The position numbers and the translations under genes were made by a program. Of a stretch of 64,000 nucleotides of DNA, positions 34,627-43,654 are shown piece after piece. This stretch comes from JAGNXB01 sp942490895 (GTDB lineage Bacteria; Bacteroidota; Bacteroidia; Chitinophagales; Saprospiraceae). Numbering within the stretch: the stretch's first letter is position 1; every line of letters begins with the position of its first letter. Under the pieces are notes generated by a model. It did not search any database and was not told the origin of the DNA. It worked only from the letters and a program-made list of their open reading frames with translations. Location of the stretch: the NCBI GenBank assembly GCA_942490895.1, contig CALNZC010000029.1:62001-126000 (forward strand). Direction: 5' to 3'.

Positions 34627-35364
34627 TCACACCCCCACCACTGCACAGGCCCGACCCTCATTCAGATCGTATGCCTTCTTGCCGTCCTGGATATAGAACT
34701 GCACCTGAAGTAAGAGAAGATCCTGCCCCGGCCCTTCCAGTGTGCGTTCGGGGTTCAAAGCGATGTCTGTGGGTAGTTGCACCCGCTCGAACAAGTCCGT
34801 TTCCGAGCGTACCGCCTCGCCATTCATGGCTGCCGTATCCAGTCGTACCCAGGCACTGCGGAAGAGGACATGGGTGGCCGTCGGGGGCCAGTTGAGCAGG
34901 TTTAGATCGGTTTTGATACGGATGACACCCGTCTCCAGGTCAACCATCGGTTTGGTTTGCAGGATCTGATCCAGGGGGTAGTTCTTGTTGAGGTCAAACC
35001 CCAGGAGGATCTCCTTCCCCTCTTGTTCCGCCAGTCCCGGTCCGACCATCCGCTGGCCCCTGGTCGAGGTCTTGTCCTCTTTCATCACCTTGTGCAAAGT
35101 GCTGATCAACCGGGAGGTCATCCGCGCATCCCCGCAAGACTTGAAACTGTTTCCCATCAGCCTCCGCAACAGCGCCGCTACCTTGGTGACTCGACCAAAT
35201 TCGGTGGCATTTTCCATGGTCCGCTCGAATTTCGGGCTGTTTTTCACTTTTTCAGAGTCATGGCGATGTGTCCGGCGCACCAGGTAACCCTCCGTACGAG
35301 AGTAATAAAACGTCAGGTCATCCATCGTACCGGTGACTTTGAGGAGACTCTTCAATCTGGGCAT
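34627..35364 (-). CDS. Bacteroidota-type DUF6266-like protein, unknown function
   Basis: 245 residues from the ATG at 35364 (the frame is open to 35532, but that part reads as intergenic sequence). It begins MPRLKSLLKVTGTMDDLTFYYSRTEGYLVRRTHR and continues with NSPKFERTMENATEFGR, the N-terminal pattern of a family common in Bacteroidota in which a basic ~70-residue start precedes a beta-rich domain. The middle and C-terminus have no known catalytic motif. A clear terminator follows. A single gene between the cassette region and the repeat island. Confidence 0.62.
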   Translation of the reverse strand: MPRLKSLLKVTGTMDDLTFYYSRTEGYLVRRTHRHDSEKVKNSPKFERTMENATEFGRVTKVAALLRRLMGNSFKSCGDARMTSRLISTLHKVMKEDKTSTRGQRMVGPGLAEQEGKEILLGFDLNKNYPLDQILQTKPMVDLETGVIRIKTDLNLLNWPPTATHVLFRSAWVRLDTAAMNGEAVRSETDLFERVQLPTDIALNPERTLEGPGQDLLLLQVQFYIQDGKKAYDLNEGRACAVVGV

Positions 35365-35490
35365 GATCAGTGTGTATTTAGTGTCCAATAAAGGTTTGTG
35401 AAGTGAGCAGTTACGCGAATCATCACCTATATATAACGTATGAACAATAGGAGAATAATATGTAAAAGACCTTAAAATGACGTATCCATC
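35365..35490. other. AT-rich leader of the DUF6266-like gene
   Basis: AT-rich with TATATATAA-like runs near 35430. Likely holds the promoter for the leftward gene, but no clear TAnnTTTG was found. Confidence 0.35.
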
Positions 35491-35550
35491 AAGTAGGTAT
35501 GAAGTAACAATGAAGTAGGTATGAAGTAACAATGAAGTAGGTATGAAGTA
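35491..35550. repeat. 22-bp tandem repeat, 2.7 copies
   Basis: AAGTAGGTATGAAGTAACAA plus TG, starting at 35491, 35513 and 35535; the third copy is cut off into TATATATAAAG. The copies are identical. It lies upstream of the DUF6266-like gene. Confidence 0.85.
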
Positions 35551-35575
35551 TATATAAAGTATATCAACGTCTCGA

Positions 35576-35984
35576 TTATAGCTCCTGCCCTACTCCCCTG
35601 GAGTGGCGATCAAGGGCCTGGAATGTTATGGAGTTATGGAGGTGAGGAGTTATGGAGAAAGGTTTATTCGCTACTGCCACATCTGTCCGGATTTCTGAAG
35701 TGCTGCCGTTCATACTGGAATCATGTATCAAATTCCAATTCCAGGGTGACAGGCCACCGTTTATTCCCATCGGGAAGATCGTTCAGAGGTTATTGTTAGC
35801 AGTTCGACCCCTACAGGGCCGCTTTATTGCTCGACTGGATTTACTATAAATGTTTGACCCCTACGGGGCCAGCTAGTGGAGGAGTTGATGAGTTGAGGAG
35901 TTATGGAGAAAGGTTTATTCGTTTATTCGTTTATTCGTTTATTCGGTTTGTCGCTAAAGGAGGACCTCCAAAGCGGTATTCGGC
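35576..35984. repeat. Repeat island with recurring modules, part 1
   Basis: No gene. Modules: GAGGAGTTATGGAGAAAGG followed by TTTATTCG at 35651-35673 and 35901-35945, the latter with TTTATTCG repeated four times; two TTGACCCCTACGGGGCC-type palindromes (35803-35820 and 35854-35871); and a TCGCTAAAGGAGGACCT at about 35951. These are variants of the modules at 23 and 29 kb. Confidence 0.6.
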
Positions 35985-36326
35985 ATTCGGCGTTCGGAAT
36001 TCGGGAACACAAACCTTCAACGTAAAAGCTTGGTGTAGCAGCTCCCCCCCATCTTGTTCATCCTAAAATCCTGCAAATCCTGATACTGACATTTTTCGGT
36101 ATTCGGTATTCGGGAACACAAACCTTCAACGTAAATGCTCGATGTAGCAGATCCCCCCCATCCTGTTCATCCTAAAATCCTGTGAATCCTGATACTGACA
36201 ATATTTGGTGTTCGGAATTCGGGAACAAAAACCTTCAACGTAATTGCTTGATGGAACAGCTCCCACCCATCCTGTTCATCCTAAAATCCTGCAAATCCTG
36301 ATACTGACAATATTCGGCGTTCGGAA
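35985..36326. repeat. 109-bp tandem array carrying one end of the GxxExxY unit
   Basis: Three copies of about 109 bp plus a partial fourth. In each: (T)ATTCGG runs, CGGGAACACAAACCTTCAAC (at 36002, 36111, 36220), a C-rich tract, then CATCCTGTTCATCCTAAAAT and GCAAATCCTGATACTGACA (starting at 36050, 36159, 36268). The last part is the reverse complement of the terminal repeats at 16.7-17.7 kb (TGTCAGNATCAGGATT then AGGAT blocks). So an element end has been caught up in tandem amplification. Confidence 0.75.
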
Positions 36327-37021
36327 TGAAACGCGAAGAAACGAAGGCACGAAGAATGTTGAGGCGTTATGGAGGTATGGAGAGGGGTTTATTCGTTTAT
36401 GTTTTGCCCGCCATAGGTTCAGCGAAGGAGGGAGTTTATGAGTTTATTTGGAATCGTCGCCAATGGAGGGCCTCACCAATACATCAGGGCCTTCCAGCTG
36501 CTCACATATAACCTGACATGGGATATTATGAATGGCAAGACGGAAAGCCGCATTATATGGTCGGACTTGGGATTTGATCATTGACTCAAGACGAGATGAA
36601 AGAAGACTGAAAATGAAACGAACCACCGATCAAATACGAGCGGCCGGGTCCTGATGTAGCCGTGTCCTCGATTAATAAATGAAATGAGCGAGATGCCAAT
36701 CATGAATAAAAAGGCCCATTTTGGCGATAAGCACTTTGGGGTACTTTTGGTGCCTCAAAAGTACCTAGCCACCGCCGGTCCGCCAGCTGGCGGAAGGCGG
36801 GGCCGGGCATGCAATCCATTCGAATCAAATTTTGATTCCGAACCACAGTATGAAAAACCGACCCATTATCCTTGCCCTTGGGATAAACGCTTTCTGCAAG
36901 CAGGCAGGCCCAGAAGTAATAACCATTCAAGAGAATATTAACTCCGAACCATAGCGTGAAAACTAACCCAATAACCAAGAGTTGGTGATAAACGACACCC
37001 TTTTTTTACGCTGTACCGGCA
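36327..37021. repeat. Repeat island, part 2
   Basis: No convincing gene. It begins with GGAATGAAACGCGAAGAA, matching 28845-28865, then TTGAGGCGTTATGGAGG at 36359 and TCGTCGCCAATGGAGGGCCT at about 36457. At 36796-36811 is GGCGGGGCCGGGCATG, also at 29364. The minus-strand open frame at 36700-36978 spans this GC palindrome and shows no protein character. Confidence 0.55.
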
Positions 37022-37050
37022 CAAAAAAAGGGCGCACTTTCGTGCGCCCC
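37022..37050 (-). terminator. Terminator after the small basic secreted protein
   Basis: Minus strand: GGGCGCAC, loop GAAA, GTGCGCCC, then TTTTTTTGT. 37 bp past the stop at 37087. Confidence 0.93.
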
Positions 37051-37086
37051 CAACAGGCTTGTGTATGAGAATCTGTTTGCTCTTGA

Positions 37087-37410
37087 TCAGTACCGGTTAC
37101 GGTGATTGTGCTTTTTCATGGCAATGTTGCGGTTGGCCTTTTTCTGTGCGTGGCGAATTCGGGCCTTTTCACGGAAACTGACATGACCATCCTTTCTGGC
37201 TTGACGCTTCATTTTTTGAATGTGTCGTTGTTGGCCTTTCAACTGGCGGGCTTCCTGGCGAGTCAAATCTCCCTGATGGATACCTTGATGAATGCGTTGG
37301 TGTTGACGAACCTGTGTCTGTCTGACTGCTTGAGTACAGTTCTGAGCGGTAGCTGATACCCCGGAAAAGGCGAATCCGATCAGGAGGATGAATATGTGCT
37401 TCGTTTTCAT
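37087..37410 (-). CDS. Small secreted, very basic His/Gln/Arg-rich protein
   Basis: 107 residues from the ATG at 37410: signal peptide MKTKHIFILLIGFAFSGVSATAQ, then a mature part of about 85 residues made of two similar helical blocks (GDLTRQEARQLKGQQRHIQKMKRQARKDG, then HVSFREKARIRHAQKKANRNI). The G.LT..E...L / HVS..E...I spacing is like EF-hand-derived helical repeats common in Bacteroidota periplasmic proteins, but metal-binding residues are not visible. Function unknown. Confidence 0.75.
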   Translation of the reverse strand: MKTKHIFILLIGFAFSGVSATAQNCTQAVRQTQVRQHQRIHQGIHQGDLTRQEARQLKGQQRHIQKMKRQARKDGHVSFREKARIRHAQKKANRNIAMKKHNHRNRY

Positions 37411-37502
37411 ATCTGTAGATTTTATACTGAATAGACTACCCTCATCCATTGCGGTTAACTCAGGTTTCGTTCTTTAACGCCTCTTTAACCCGGAGTGAAT
37501 CG

Positions 37503-37510
37503 TAATTTTG
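37503..37510 (+). promoter_or_regulatory. -7 element upstream of the methylmalonyl-CoA epimerase gene
   Basis: TAATTTTG, a match to TAnnTTTG, 19 bp before the ATG at 37530. Confidence 0.6.
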
Positions 37511-37529
37511 CTGCAAATCCGACCCCCTC

Positions 37530-37949
37530 ATGCTCAAACAAGTCGAACATATCGGCCTGGCCGTCAAGGACCTGGCAAAGGCAAACGACCTTTATACCAG
37601 ATTGCTGGGCACTGAGCCCTACAAGATGGAGGAAGTGGAAAGCGAGGGTGTGATGACCTCCTTCTTTCAAACCGGACAAACCAAAATCGAATTATTGGTC
37701 GCAACAAATGATGATTCACCGATCGCCCAATTCATCGAGAAACGGGGTGAAGGCATCCATCATATCGCTTTTGAAGTGGCGGATATTCACCAGGAGATGT
37801 TACGACTGAAGGCGGAAGGATTCATCTTGCTCAACGAACAACCCAAGCGAGGAGCAGACAACAAGCTGATCTGCTTCGTCCATCCCAAAAGTGCCAATGG
37901 CGTCCTGGTCGAACTGTGCCAATCCATCCCAGACGATCAACCTGTCTAA
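37530..37949 (+). CDS. mce: Methylmalonyl-CoA epimerase
   Basis: 139 residues, a VOC-fold enzyme that interconverts (S)- and (R)-methylmalonyl-CoA. Metal-ligand candidates: His7 (VEHIGLAV), His77/His78 (GEGIHHIAFEV) and Glu128 (VLVELCQ). The spacing and the GIHHIAFEV segment are family marks. It serves propionyl-CoA metabolism or, in Bacteroidota, the succinate-propionate route. Its stop overlaps the start of the TauE-like gene by one base (TAATG), so the two are coupled. Confidence 0.93.
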   Translation: MLKQVEHIGLAVKDLAKANDLYTRLLGTEPYKMEEVESEGVMTSFFQTGQTKIELLVATNDDSPIAQFIEKRGEGIHHIAFEVADIHQEMLRLKAEGFILLNEQPKRGADNKLICFVHPKSANGVLVELCQSIPDDQPV

Positions 37950-38704
37950 TGGATTTAGGTATTCTGTTCATTGCTGTAGCAGGGGGCTTCCTGGCGGGCG
38001 TGATCAACACTCTGGCCGGAAACGGCTCTGCCATTACTCTGACCATTATGACTGAGATGATGGGCATGCCCGGCAATCTGGCCAATGGGACAAACCGCCT
38101 GGGGATCTTCTCCCAATCTGCATTAGGCGCATGGGCCTTTTATCGGGAAGGCAAACTGGATGTCCAACGGGCAAAACCCTATATCGTCATCACCTTCCTG
38201 GGGGCGATCCCAGGAGTATGGACAGCCCTGCAGGTCAGTAATGAAGAATTCCGCTCTGTTTTCGGGTACATGCTCATTGTCATGCTCCTGGTCATCCTGG
38301 TCAAACCAAAACGCTGGCTGAAGGAAGGGGTCATGAAAGACCGACCAAACTATCTACTGACCGTTCCCATCTTCTTTGCCCTGGGATTTTATGGCGGATT
38401 CATTCAGATGGGCATGGGTATCTTCTTTCTGGCCGCCATGGTCCTGGGAGCTGGATATGATATCATTCGCGCCAATGCAATTAAGGTCCTGGTCGTCACC
38501 ATATTTACAGTGTTGATTATCGCTGTATTTCAGTGGACAGGACGTATCGACTGGCCCACTGGGCTCATGATCGCCAGTGGCCAATCTTTGGGTGGTTACC
38601 TCACCGCCAAATATGCCTCACGCTATCCCGCCGCACGAGTCTGGGCTTATCGATTACTTATTTTTGTGGTCATTGCTTCGATCGTGAAAATTTTCTTTTT
38701 ATGA
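37949..38704 (+). CDS. TauE/SafE family membrane transporter
   Basis: 251 residues from the ATG at 37949. About eight hydrophobic helices, with the family hallmarks GFLAGVINTLAGNGSAITL in the first helix pair and GFYGGFIQMGMGIFFLAAMVLG in the second half (the two inverted repeats of TauE). Members export sulfite, sulfoacetate or other organic anions; the substrate here is unknown. It is coupled to the epimerase gene. Confidence 0.9.
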   Translation: MDLGILFIAVAGGFLAGVINTLAGNGSAITLTIMTEMMGMPGNLANGTNRLGIFSQSALGAWAFYREGKLDVQRAKPYIVITFLGAIPGVWTALQVSNEEFRSVFGYMLIVMLLVILVKPKRWLKEGVMKDRPNYLLTVPIFFALGFYGGFIQMGMGIFFLAAMVLGAGYDIIRANAIKVLVVTIFTVLIIAVFQWTGRIDWPTGLMIASGQSLGGYLTAKYASRYPAARVWAYRLLIFVVIASIVKIFFL

Positions 38705-38778
38705 TCATCCTTCATACGCCAATTCCGGATCAACTGGCATCCTTTTGAAGAATGGCTACTTTTGTCCAACATATGACC

Positions 38779-39858
38779 ATGAAAGCTTCGCTTTTTCGAT
38801 TTTTCCTTTTGTTCCTTCTTCCTGCAACCATCTGGATAGGTGGCTGCGGACCGGATGGCTTTTCCTCCCGGGCAGGTATCCTGCCCAGTGCTTTTGGTAA
38901 GGCGAACAAACTGACGGTCCTCGCCGATAGCACCTGGTGGGCTGCCGGCCTTGGCGATAGTGTGGATTATACATTCGGGGCACCCTTCCTCATCCTGCCC
39001 CGTCCCGAACCCCTTTATGACCTGCAGCATTTCGATTTTAAAGAACTGGAATACAAACCCGCACGCAAGGAACTGCGTACTTACCTGATCATCAGCCACG
39101 AAGGATTGAGAGGATCTCGTCTGGATGACATGATGCGCAAAGACCTGGGTGATAGCCTTCTCCCGGCGAATAAACCGTACACGGTGAAATTGGTGCAAAA
39201 CCGTTGGGCCAGCGGACAACTGGTGTTCTATCTCTATGGACGCAATCCGGAGGCCATCTATCAGGCCATCCAGGAAAGAGGCCCCGCCATACTGGCCAAG
39301 TTGAAAACACATGATTTACCCATTCTGGAAAGCCAGGCCTATTCCGCACGAGAAGATGCTGCACTGGGAAATGACGTGCAACGTCTGACCGGAGCCAGTA
39401 TCCGCATTCCCGGCGAATACGTCACTGCATTGGAACAGGATAATACGCTCTGGTTGCGGAAGGATGCTGGAGAGATGATCATCGGTCTCTTATTCAAGAA
39501 GATCCCCTATGTCGATCAGGACCAGTTCAGCCGGGAAGGCTTCCGTGCCCTGCATGATGAGATGACCCGAATGGTCACGAGCAATGCCACTCAGGAAACC
39601 TATATGAGAGTCGACGATCGAGAGCTGCCCCTCTTCTTCTCTGCGCAGACGCTGGACGGGCAGTATGCCATGGAGGTCAGAGGTATCTGGTCGATGAAAA
39701 ACGACTTTATGGGCGGACCCTTTATCAGTTATGTCGTGCAAAGTCCGGACAAGAAATCCCTGATTATCGCCACTGGATTCATTTATGGGCCCGGCAAATC
39801 CAAACGAGAGTGGATGCAACAGTTGGAAACTGTTTTACGCACGATCCATTTTTCATAA
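38779..39858 (+). CDS. DUF4837 family lipoprotein
   Basis: 359 residues from the ATG at 38779 (an ATG at 38752 or 38773 would add 9 or 2). Lipoprotein signal with Cys at LPATIWIGGC. Then the DUF4837 start: ILPSAFGKANKLTVLADSTWWAAGLGDSVDYTF, and LPRPEPLYDLQHFD. The family is restricted to Bacteroidota and has no known function. The C-terminal half is predicted beta-rich (IPYVDQDQFSREGF...GFIYGPGKSKREWMQQLETVLRTI). Follows the TauE-like gene at 74 bp. Confidence 0.9.
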   Translation: MKASLFRFFLLFLLPATIWIGGCGPDGFSSRAGILPSAFGKANKLTVLADSTWWAAGLGDSVDYTFGAPFLILPRPEPLYDLQHFDFKELEYKPARKELRTYLIISHEGLRGSRLDDMMRKDLGDSLLPANKPYTVKLVQNRWASGQLVFYLYGRNPEAIYQAIQERGPAILAKLKTHDLPILESQAYSAREDAALGNDVQRLTGASIRIPGEYVTALEQDNTLWLRKDAGEMIIGLLFKKIPYVDQDQFSREGFRALHDEMTRMVTSNATQETYMRVDDRELPLFFSAQTLDGQYAMEVRGIWSMKNDFMGGPFISYVVQSPDKKSLIIATGFIYGPGKSKREWMQQLETVLRTIHFS

Positions 39859-40018
39859 TTGCTTCATCCTCTTGATCTGATTTGCAGGTTCTGATAGAAT
39901 TCTCGACCTTTAAAGAGATATTCTGGCTGCGACGCGGAATGATACACAGGTGATGGCCAATTGAACTGGTACGAACCTGTTTCCGGTTGCACGACAACCA
40001 TGACTAGATCTTCTTCCT

Positions 40019-40507
40019 GTGTCCAAAAAGATCTTCATACGCTTATCCATTCTTGTCATCCTGGCCTTTGGCGTGGGCTATGCATGGTGGTATGCCCAAA
40101 CACATGAGAACGGCTCGCTTTTCACAGCATCCGGCCCTTCCGCTCCCTCCATCCCACAGTCGACTTATTATCAAGAGGCCCTGAATAACTACCAATCCGG
40201 CGAGTACAACGAAGCCATCGAACATTTGGAAGCCCACCTGGCGGTTTATCCGGAGCATACCGAAGCCACCTTTCTGATGGGCCTGAGTTGCCTGGAGACC
40301 GGTGAGGAGGCACGTGCTATCAGGCTGATGGATGAAGTCCGGATCAATGATCCAGGATATTACCTGGATGCCACCTGGTATATGGGCCTCGCCAGTCTGA
40401 AAGATGATCAACCAGCATTAGCCAGAAGGCTGATGGAGGAACTGGCATCTGGTGAAGACTCCTTTTATCGGGCGAAGGCGAATGTCATCCTCGAACGCTT
40501 TTTATAA
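40019..40507 (+). CDS. Membrane-anchored TPR-like protein
   Basis: 162 residues with a GTG start at 40019; no in-frame ATG precedes it. One membrane helix (about 5-24), a short linker, then helical repeats: YYQEALNNYQSGEYNEAIEHLEAHLAVYPEHTEATFLMGLSCLETGEEARAI is one full TPR with a second behind it (about 55-160). Such small TPR proteins act as adaptors at the inner membrane. No partner is evident. The strong palindrome 20 bp downstream ends the transcript. Confidence 0.8.
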   Translation: MSKKIFIRLSILVILAFGVGYAWWYAQTHENGSLFTASGPSAPSIPQSTYYQEALNNYQSGEYNEAIEHLEAHLAVYPEHTEATFLMGLSCLETGEEARAIRLMDEVRINDPGYYLDATWYMGLASLKDDQPALARRLMEELASGEDSFYRAKANVILERFL

Positions 40508-40528
40508 CATCAAGACGACACCAAAATA

Positions 40529-40578
40529 CAATGGCCGCTGCCCCAGAGTACTCAGGGTCGCAGCGGCCATTGCTTTTT
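40529..40578. terminator. Strong terminator between convergent genes
   Basis: Perfect 13-bp stem (CAATGGCCGCTGC at 40529-40541, GCAGCGGCCATTG at 40560-40572) with an inner CCC/GGG extension in the loop and a T-run at 40574-40578. It can serve the TPR gene (plus) and hppA (minus; TATTTTGG follows on that side). Confidence 0.93.
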
Positions 40579-40595
40579 CAGGAAGTACCCGAAGC

Positions 40596-42848
40596 CTACA
40601 GGTGGTAGGTATCTGTCTCCTCTTTAATCATCTCTTGTTGATTCATATTCCGAAGCTGCAATTGCTCTGTATCGGATGAAGGCGTTTCGTGATGTCCACC
40701 ATTGCCATAAATCTCACCCAGGATGGGTGCAATGGTCAAACCAACCAGGCAAGTCAACTTGATCAGGATGTTCATAGAAGGACCAGAAGTGTCTTTGAAC
40801 GGATCACCCACGGTATCTCCTGTTACAGCCGCCTTGTGCGCCTCAGAGCCCTTGTAATGCATTTCACCATCGATGCTGACACCAGACTCGAATGACTTCT
40901 TTGCATTGTCCCACGCACCTCCTGCATTGTTCTGGAAGATCGCCCAGAGTACACCGGAAACAGTTACACCGGCCATATATGAACCCAATGCTTCTGGCCC
41001 CATGAAAAATCCAACCAGGATAGGCGATACGATCGCAATCAAACCAGGCAACATCATTTCACGCAAGGCCGCTTTGGTGGAGATCTCTACACATTTTCCA
41101 TATTCCGGAGTCGCGGTTCCTTCCATAATCCCAGGGATCTCCTTGAATTGACGGCGAACCTCTTTCACCATCTCCATAGCCGCCTTTCCGACGGAATTCA
41201 TGGCGAGTGCACTGAAGACGACCGGAATCATACCTCCCAGGAAAAGCGCTGCCAGCACATCGGCTTTGTAGATGTTAATCCCGTCGATCCCTGTAAAGGT
41301 GACGTATGCCGCAAACAGACCCAGAGCAGTCAATGCCGCTGAAGCGATGGCAAATCCTTTACCAATGGCCGCAGTTGTATTTCCAACAGAGTCAAGGATA
41401 TCTGTCCGTGTCCGCACTTCCTTGGGCAATTCACTCATTTCAGCGATTCCACCTGCATTATCCGCGATGGGACCAAAGGCATCGATCGCCAACTGCATCG
41501 CAGTTGTCGCCATCATGGCTGAAGCCGCAATGGCAACACCATAGAAACCGGCAAACGAATAGGCCGCCCAGATCGCTCCTGCAAAGAGGATGACTGGTCC
41601 AGCTGTGGAGATCATACCCACACCCAATCCGCCAATGATATTGGTCGCCGCACCTGTAGCCGATTTAGCTACGATATCCATGACGGGCTTCTTGTTGATC
41701 GAGGTGTAGTACTCCGTCATATAGGAAATGGCTCCACCCACAAAAAGACCAACCAATACTGCATAAAAGACATCATTTGGAGCGATACTCACATCTCCAA
41801 TACTGAAGAAGTGCATGGTCATCATCTCCGGCAACAACCAATGAATGGCGAAGTAAGAAGCGACACCTGTCAGAATGAGGGCTGTCCAGTTACCCATATT
41901 CAGCGCTTTAGAAACCGCTGATTCGGTAAGTTGATTTTCTGAAATACGGACCATCCAGGTTCCAATAATGGAAAAGACAATACCGATACCTGCGATGAAA
42001 ATCGGCAGCAGAATGGGGCCGATACCACCAAACACATCCTGTACATTTCCACCCATATCCCGGATCACATAGTTCCCGAGAACCATGGCTGCGAGTACTG
42101 TGGCGACATAGGAACCAAAGAGATCAGCTCCCATCCCCGCGACATCCCCGACGTTATCACCGACGTTATCTGCAATGGTTGCAGGGTTACGTGGATCATC
42201 TTCAGGGATTCCGACTTCAACTTTACCGACGAGGTCGGCCCCCACATCAGCAGCCTTGGTATAGATACCACCACCTACACGTGCAAAAAGGGCAATGGAT
42301 TCAGCTCCCAGTGAGAAACCGGCCAGTGCTTCCAACACAATAGTCATATCATGGACACTGGTCCAGACACCACCCATCTGCCAGGAAAAGAGAAAGGCGA
42401 ACAATGAAGCCAAACCGAAAACAGCCAATCCGGCAACGCCCAGTCCCATAACTGTACCGCCGCGAAAAGCCACTTGCAACGCTTTGGACAAGCTGGTCCT
42501 TGCGGCCTGAGTGGTTCGAACATTCGCTTTTGTCGCAATCCGCATTCCGATGAATCCGGCGACAACCGAGAAGACGGCTCCGATGACAAATGCGACGACG
42601 ATGAACCAGTGGGTGGTTTCTACCTGTGTGGACAGGAAGCCCAACAGTGCACCAGCAACGACGACATAAATCGCCAGAACACGATACTCCGCTTTGAGGA
42701 AGGACATCGCACCATCAGCGATAAAACCGGCGATTTTCCGCATCCGGTCATCGCCATCATCTTGTTTGCCTACCCATTTAAAGAGGAAGGCCATATAGAT
42801 CAGTCCCAATATGCCAAATAGGGGCAGGAGGTACACAAGGTTTTCCAT
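40596..42848 (-). CDS. hppA: Membrane-bound ion-pumping pyrophosphatase
   Basis: 750 residues, about 16 membrane helices. The pyrophosphate site is visible: GGIYTKAADVGADLVGKVEVGIPEDDPRNPATIADNVGDNVGDVAGMGADLF. A second run is DAFGPIADNAGGIAEMSEL. At about residue 488-496 the sequence is GNTTAAIGKGFA: Ala at this site (rather than Lys) marks the K+-dependent class, which includes Na+- and dual Na+/H+-pumping enzymes of Bacteroidota. The substrate ion (H+ or Na+) is not decided here. A TACCTTTG element lies upstream. Confidence 0.97.
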   Translation of the reverse strand: MENLVYLLPLFGILGLIYMAFLFKWVGKQDDGDDRMRKIAGFIADGAMSFLKAEYRVLAIYVVVAGALLGFLSTQVETTHWFIVVAFVIGAVFSVVAGFIGMRIATKANVRTTQAARTSLSKALQVAFRGGTVMGLGVAGLAVFGLASLFAFLFSWQMGGVWTSVHDMTIVLEALAGFSLGAESIALFARVGGGIYTKAADVGADLVGKVEVGIPEDDPRNPATIADNVGDNVGDVAGMGADLFGSYVATVLAAMVLGNYVIRDMGGNVQDVFGGIGPILLPIFIAGIGIVFSIIGTWMVRISENQLTESAVSKALNMGNWTALILTGVASYFAIHWLLPEMMTMHFFSIGDVSIAPNDVFYAVLVGLFVGGAISYMTEYYTSINKKPVMDIVAKSATGAATNIIGGLGVGMISTAGPVILFAGAIWAAYSFAGFYGVAIAASAMMATTAMQLAIDAFGPIADNAGGIAEMSELPKEVRTRTDILDSVGNTTAAIGKGFAIASAALTALGLFAAYVTFTGIDGINIYKADVLAALFLGGMIPVVFSALAMNSVGKAAMEMVKEVRRQFKEIPGIMEGTATPEYGKCVEISTKAALREMMLPGLIAIVSPILVGFFMGPEALGSYMAGVTVSGVLWAIFQNNAGGAWDNAKKSFESGVSIDGEMHYKGSEAHKAAVTGDTVGDPFKDTSGPSMNILIKLTCLVGLTIAPILGEIYGNGGHHETPSSDTEQLQLRNMNQQEMIKEETDTYHL

Positions 42849-42890
42849 TCAGTTTGTCGTTTTGTGTGAATGCTAAGTGAAAAAGACCGA

Positions 42891-42898
42891 CAAAGGTA
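42891..42898 (-). promoter_or_regulatory. -7 element upstream of hppA
   Basis: Minus-strand TACCTTTG, 42 bp before the hppA start. TTGAC is 12 bp upstream of it, closer than the usual -33 spacing. Confidence 0.55.
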
Positions 42899-42944
42899 AA
42901 AAAAGGAAGTCAACCATGCTTGAATAGGGAGAAATGGAAGTCGC

Positions 42945-43520
42945 CTACTCCTCCACCCATAGGATTTTTTCAGCCGAAGGCCCTCTTTGGCCCAATGTGA
43001 AGGGCATCTTATAATGGCCAAGATAGAAGAGGCCTATGACCCTCTGCCCTTCGGGCAGCTCCAGCCAATTCGTCAAATCAGGCATGGTTGAAGGTGTACT
43101 CCAATACCCGCCCAGACCGTATGCCGTGGCAGACAGCCATAGATTTTGAACCGCTGCGGCAACAGCAGCAATCTCCTCCCATTCAGGTACTCTTTCATCA
43201 GGGTCGCGATGCAGGATGATCACGATGACCGTATCTGAACGAAGGATATTCTTCCTTGTCTTCTGCTCCTTTATTTCAGAATGGGCGGCATCCGGAGTCC
43301 GTTCCCGATAGGCCATTGCCATAAAGTCTGCAAGGCGTGTCAGGGCCTGGCCCCGAAATACCTGAAAACGCCAGGGCTCTGTTTTCCGGTGGCTGGGCGC
43401 CCAATTGGCATTCTCCAGGAGCTGCAGGAGAACGTCTTTTTCAATCGGTTGATCCGTGAAGACCGGAGGGAATACAGACCGTCTTTGGGCGATCAGTTCA
43501 TTCAGTTGATTGGCGTTCAT
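42945..43520 (-). CDS. Nitroreductase family FMN-dependent oxidoreductase
   Basis: 191 residues from the ATG at 43520 (the frame to 43553 adds an unlikely start). The family N-terminal signature is RRSVFPPVF followed by ENANWAPSHRKTEPWRF, where the Arg and Asn/Ser contact FMN; the C-terminal half has GLGGYWSTP, a typical phosphate-contact Gly-rich turn. Members use NAD(P)H to reduce nitro compounds, quinones or flavins; closest in pattern to the YdjA/TdsD-like group. Cytoplasmic. It lies upstream of hppA on the same strand with a promoter between. Confidence 0.9.
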   Translation of the reverse strand: MNANQLNELIAQRRSVFPPVFTDQPIEKDVLLQLLENANWAPSHRKTEPWRFQVFRGQALTRLADFMAMAYRERTPDAAHSEIKEQKTRKNILRSDTVIVIILHRDPDERVPEWEEIAAVAAAVQNLWLSATAYGLGGYWSTPSTMPDLTNWLELPEGQRVIGLFYLGHYKMPFTLGQRGPSAEKILWVEE

Positions 43521-43654
43521 GATCTGAAATTTGAGCCGTGAAGGTACAATCACTCAAGCCTTCATGGCAACCCTTTTGAGCTTCGAGTGTTACAGATAGC
43601 GGAAGCCGATCCTACGCTCCCAAGCTCATTAACCCTAATCGTACTCTACAACGC

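Noticed and set aside
35985..36326. CRISPR array
   Set aside because: The 109-bp units repeat as a whole; there are no short constant repeats with unique spacers, and no cas genes.
36700..36978. 92-residue minus-strand open frame
   Set aside because: It spans the repeated GC palindrome and has low-complexity residues; no protein character.
40596..42848. K+-independent H+-pyrophosphatase
   Set aside because: The K+-independent class has Lys in the GNTTxA motif; here it is Ala, so the K+-dependent class is the better call.
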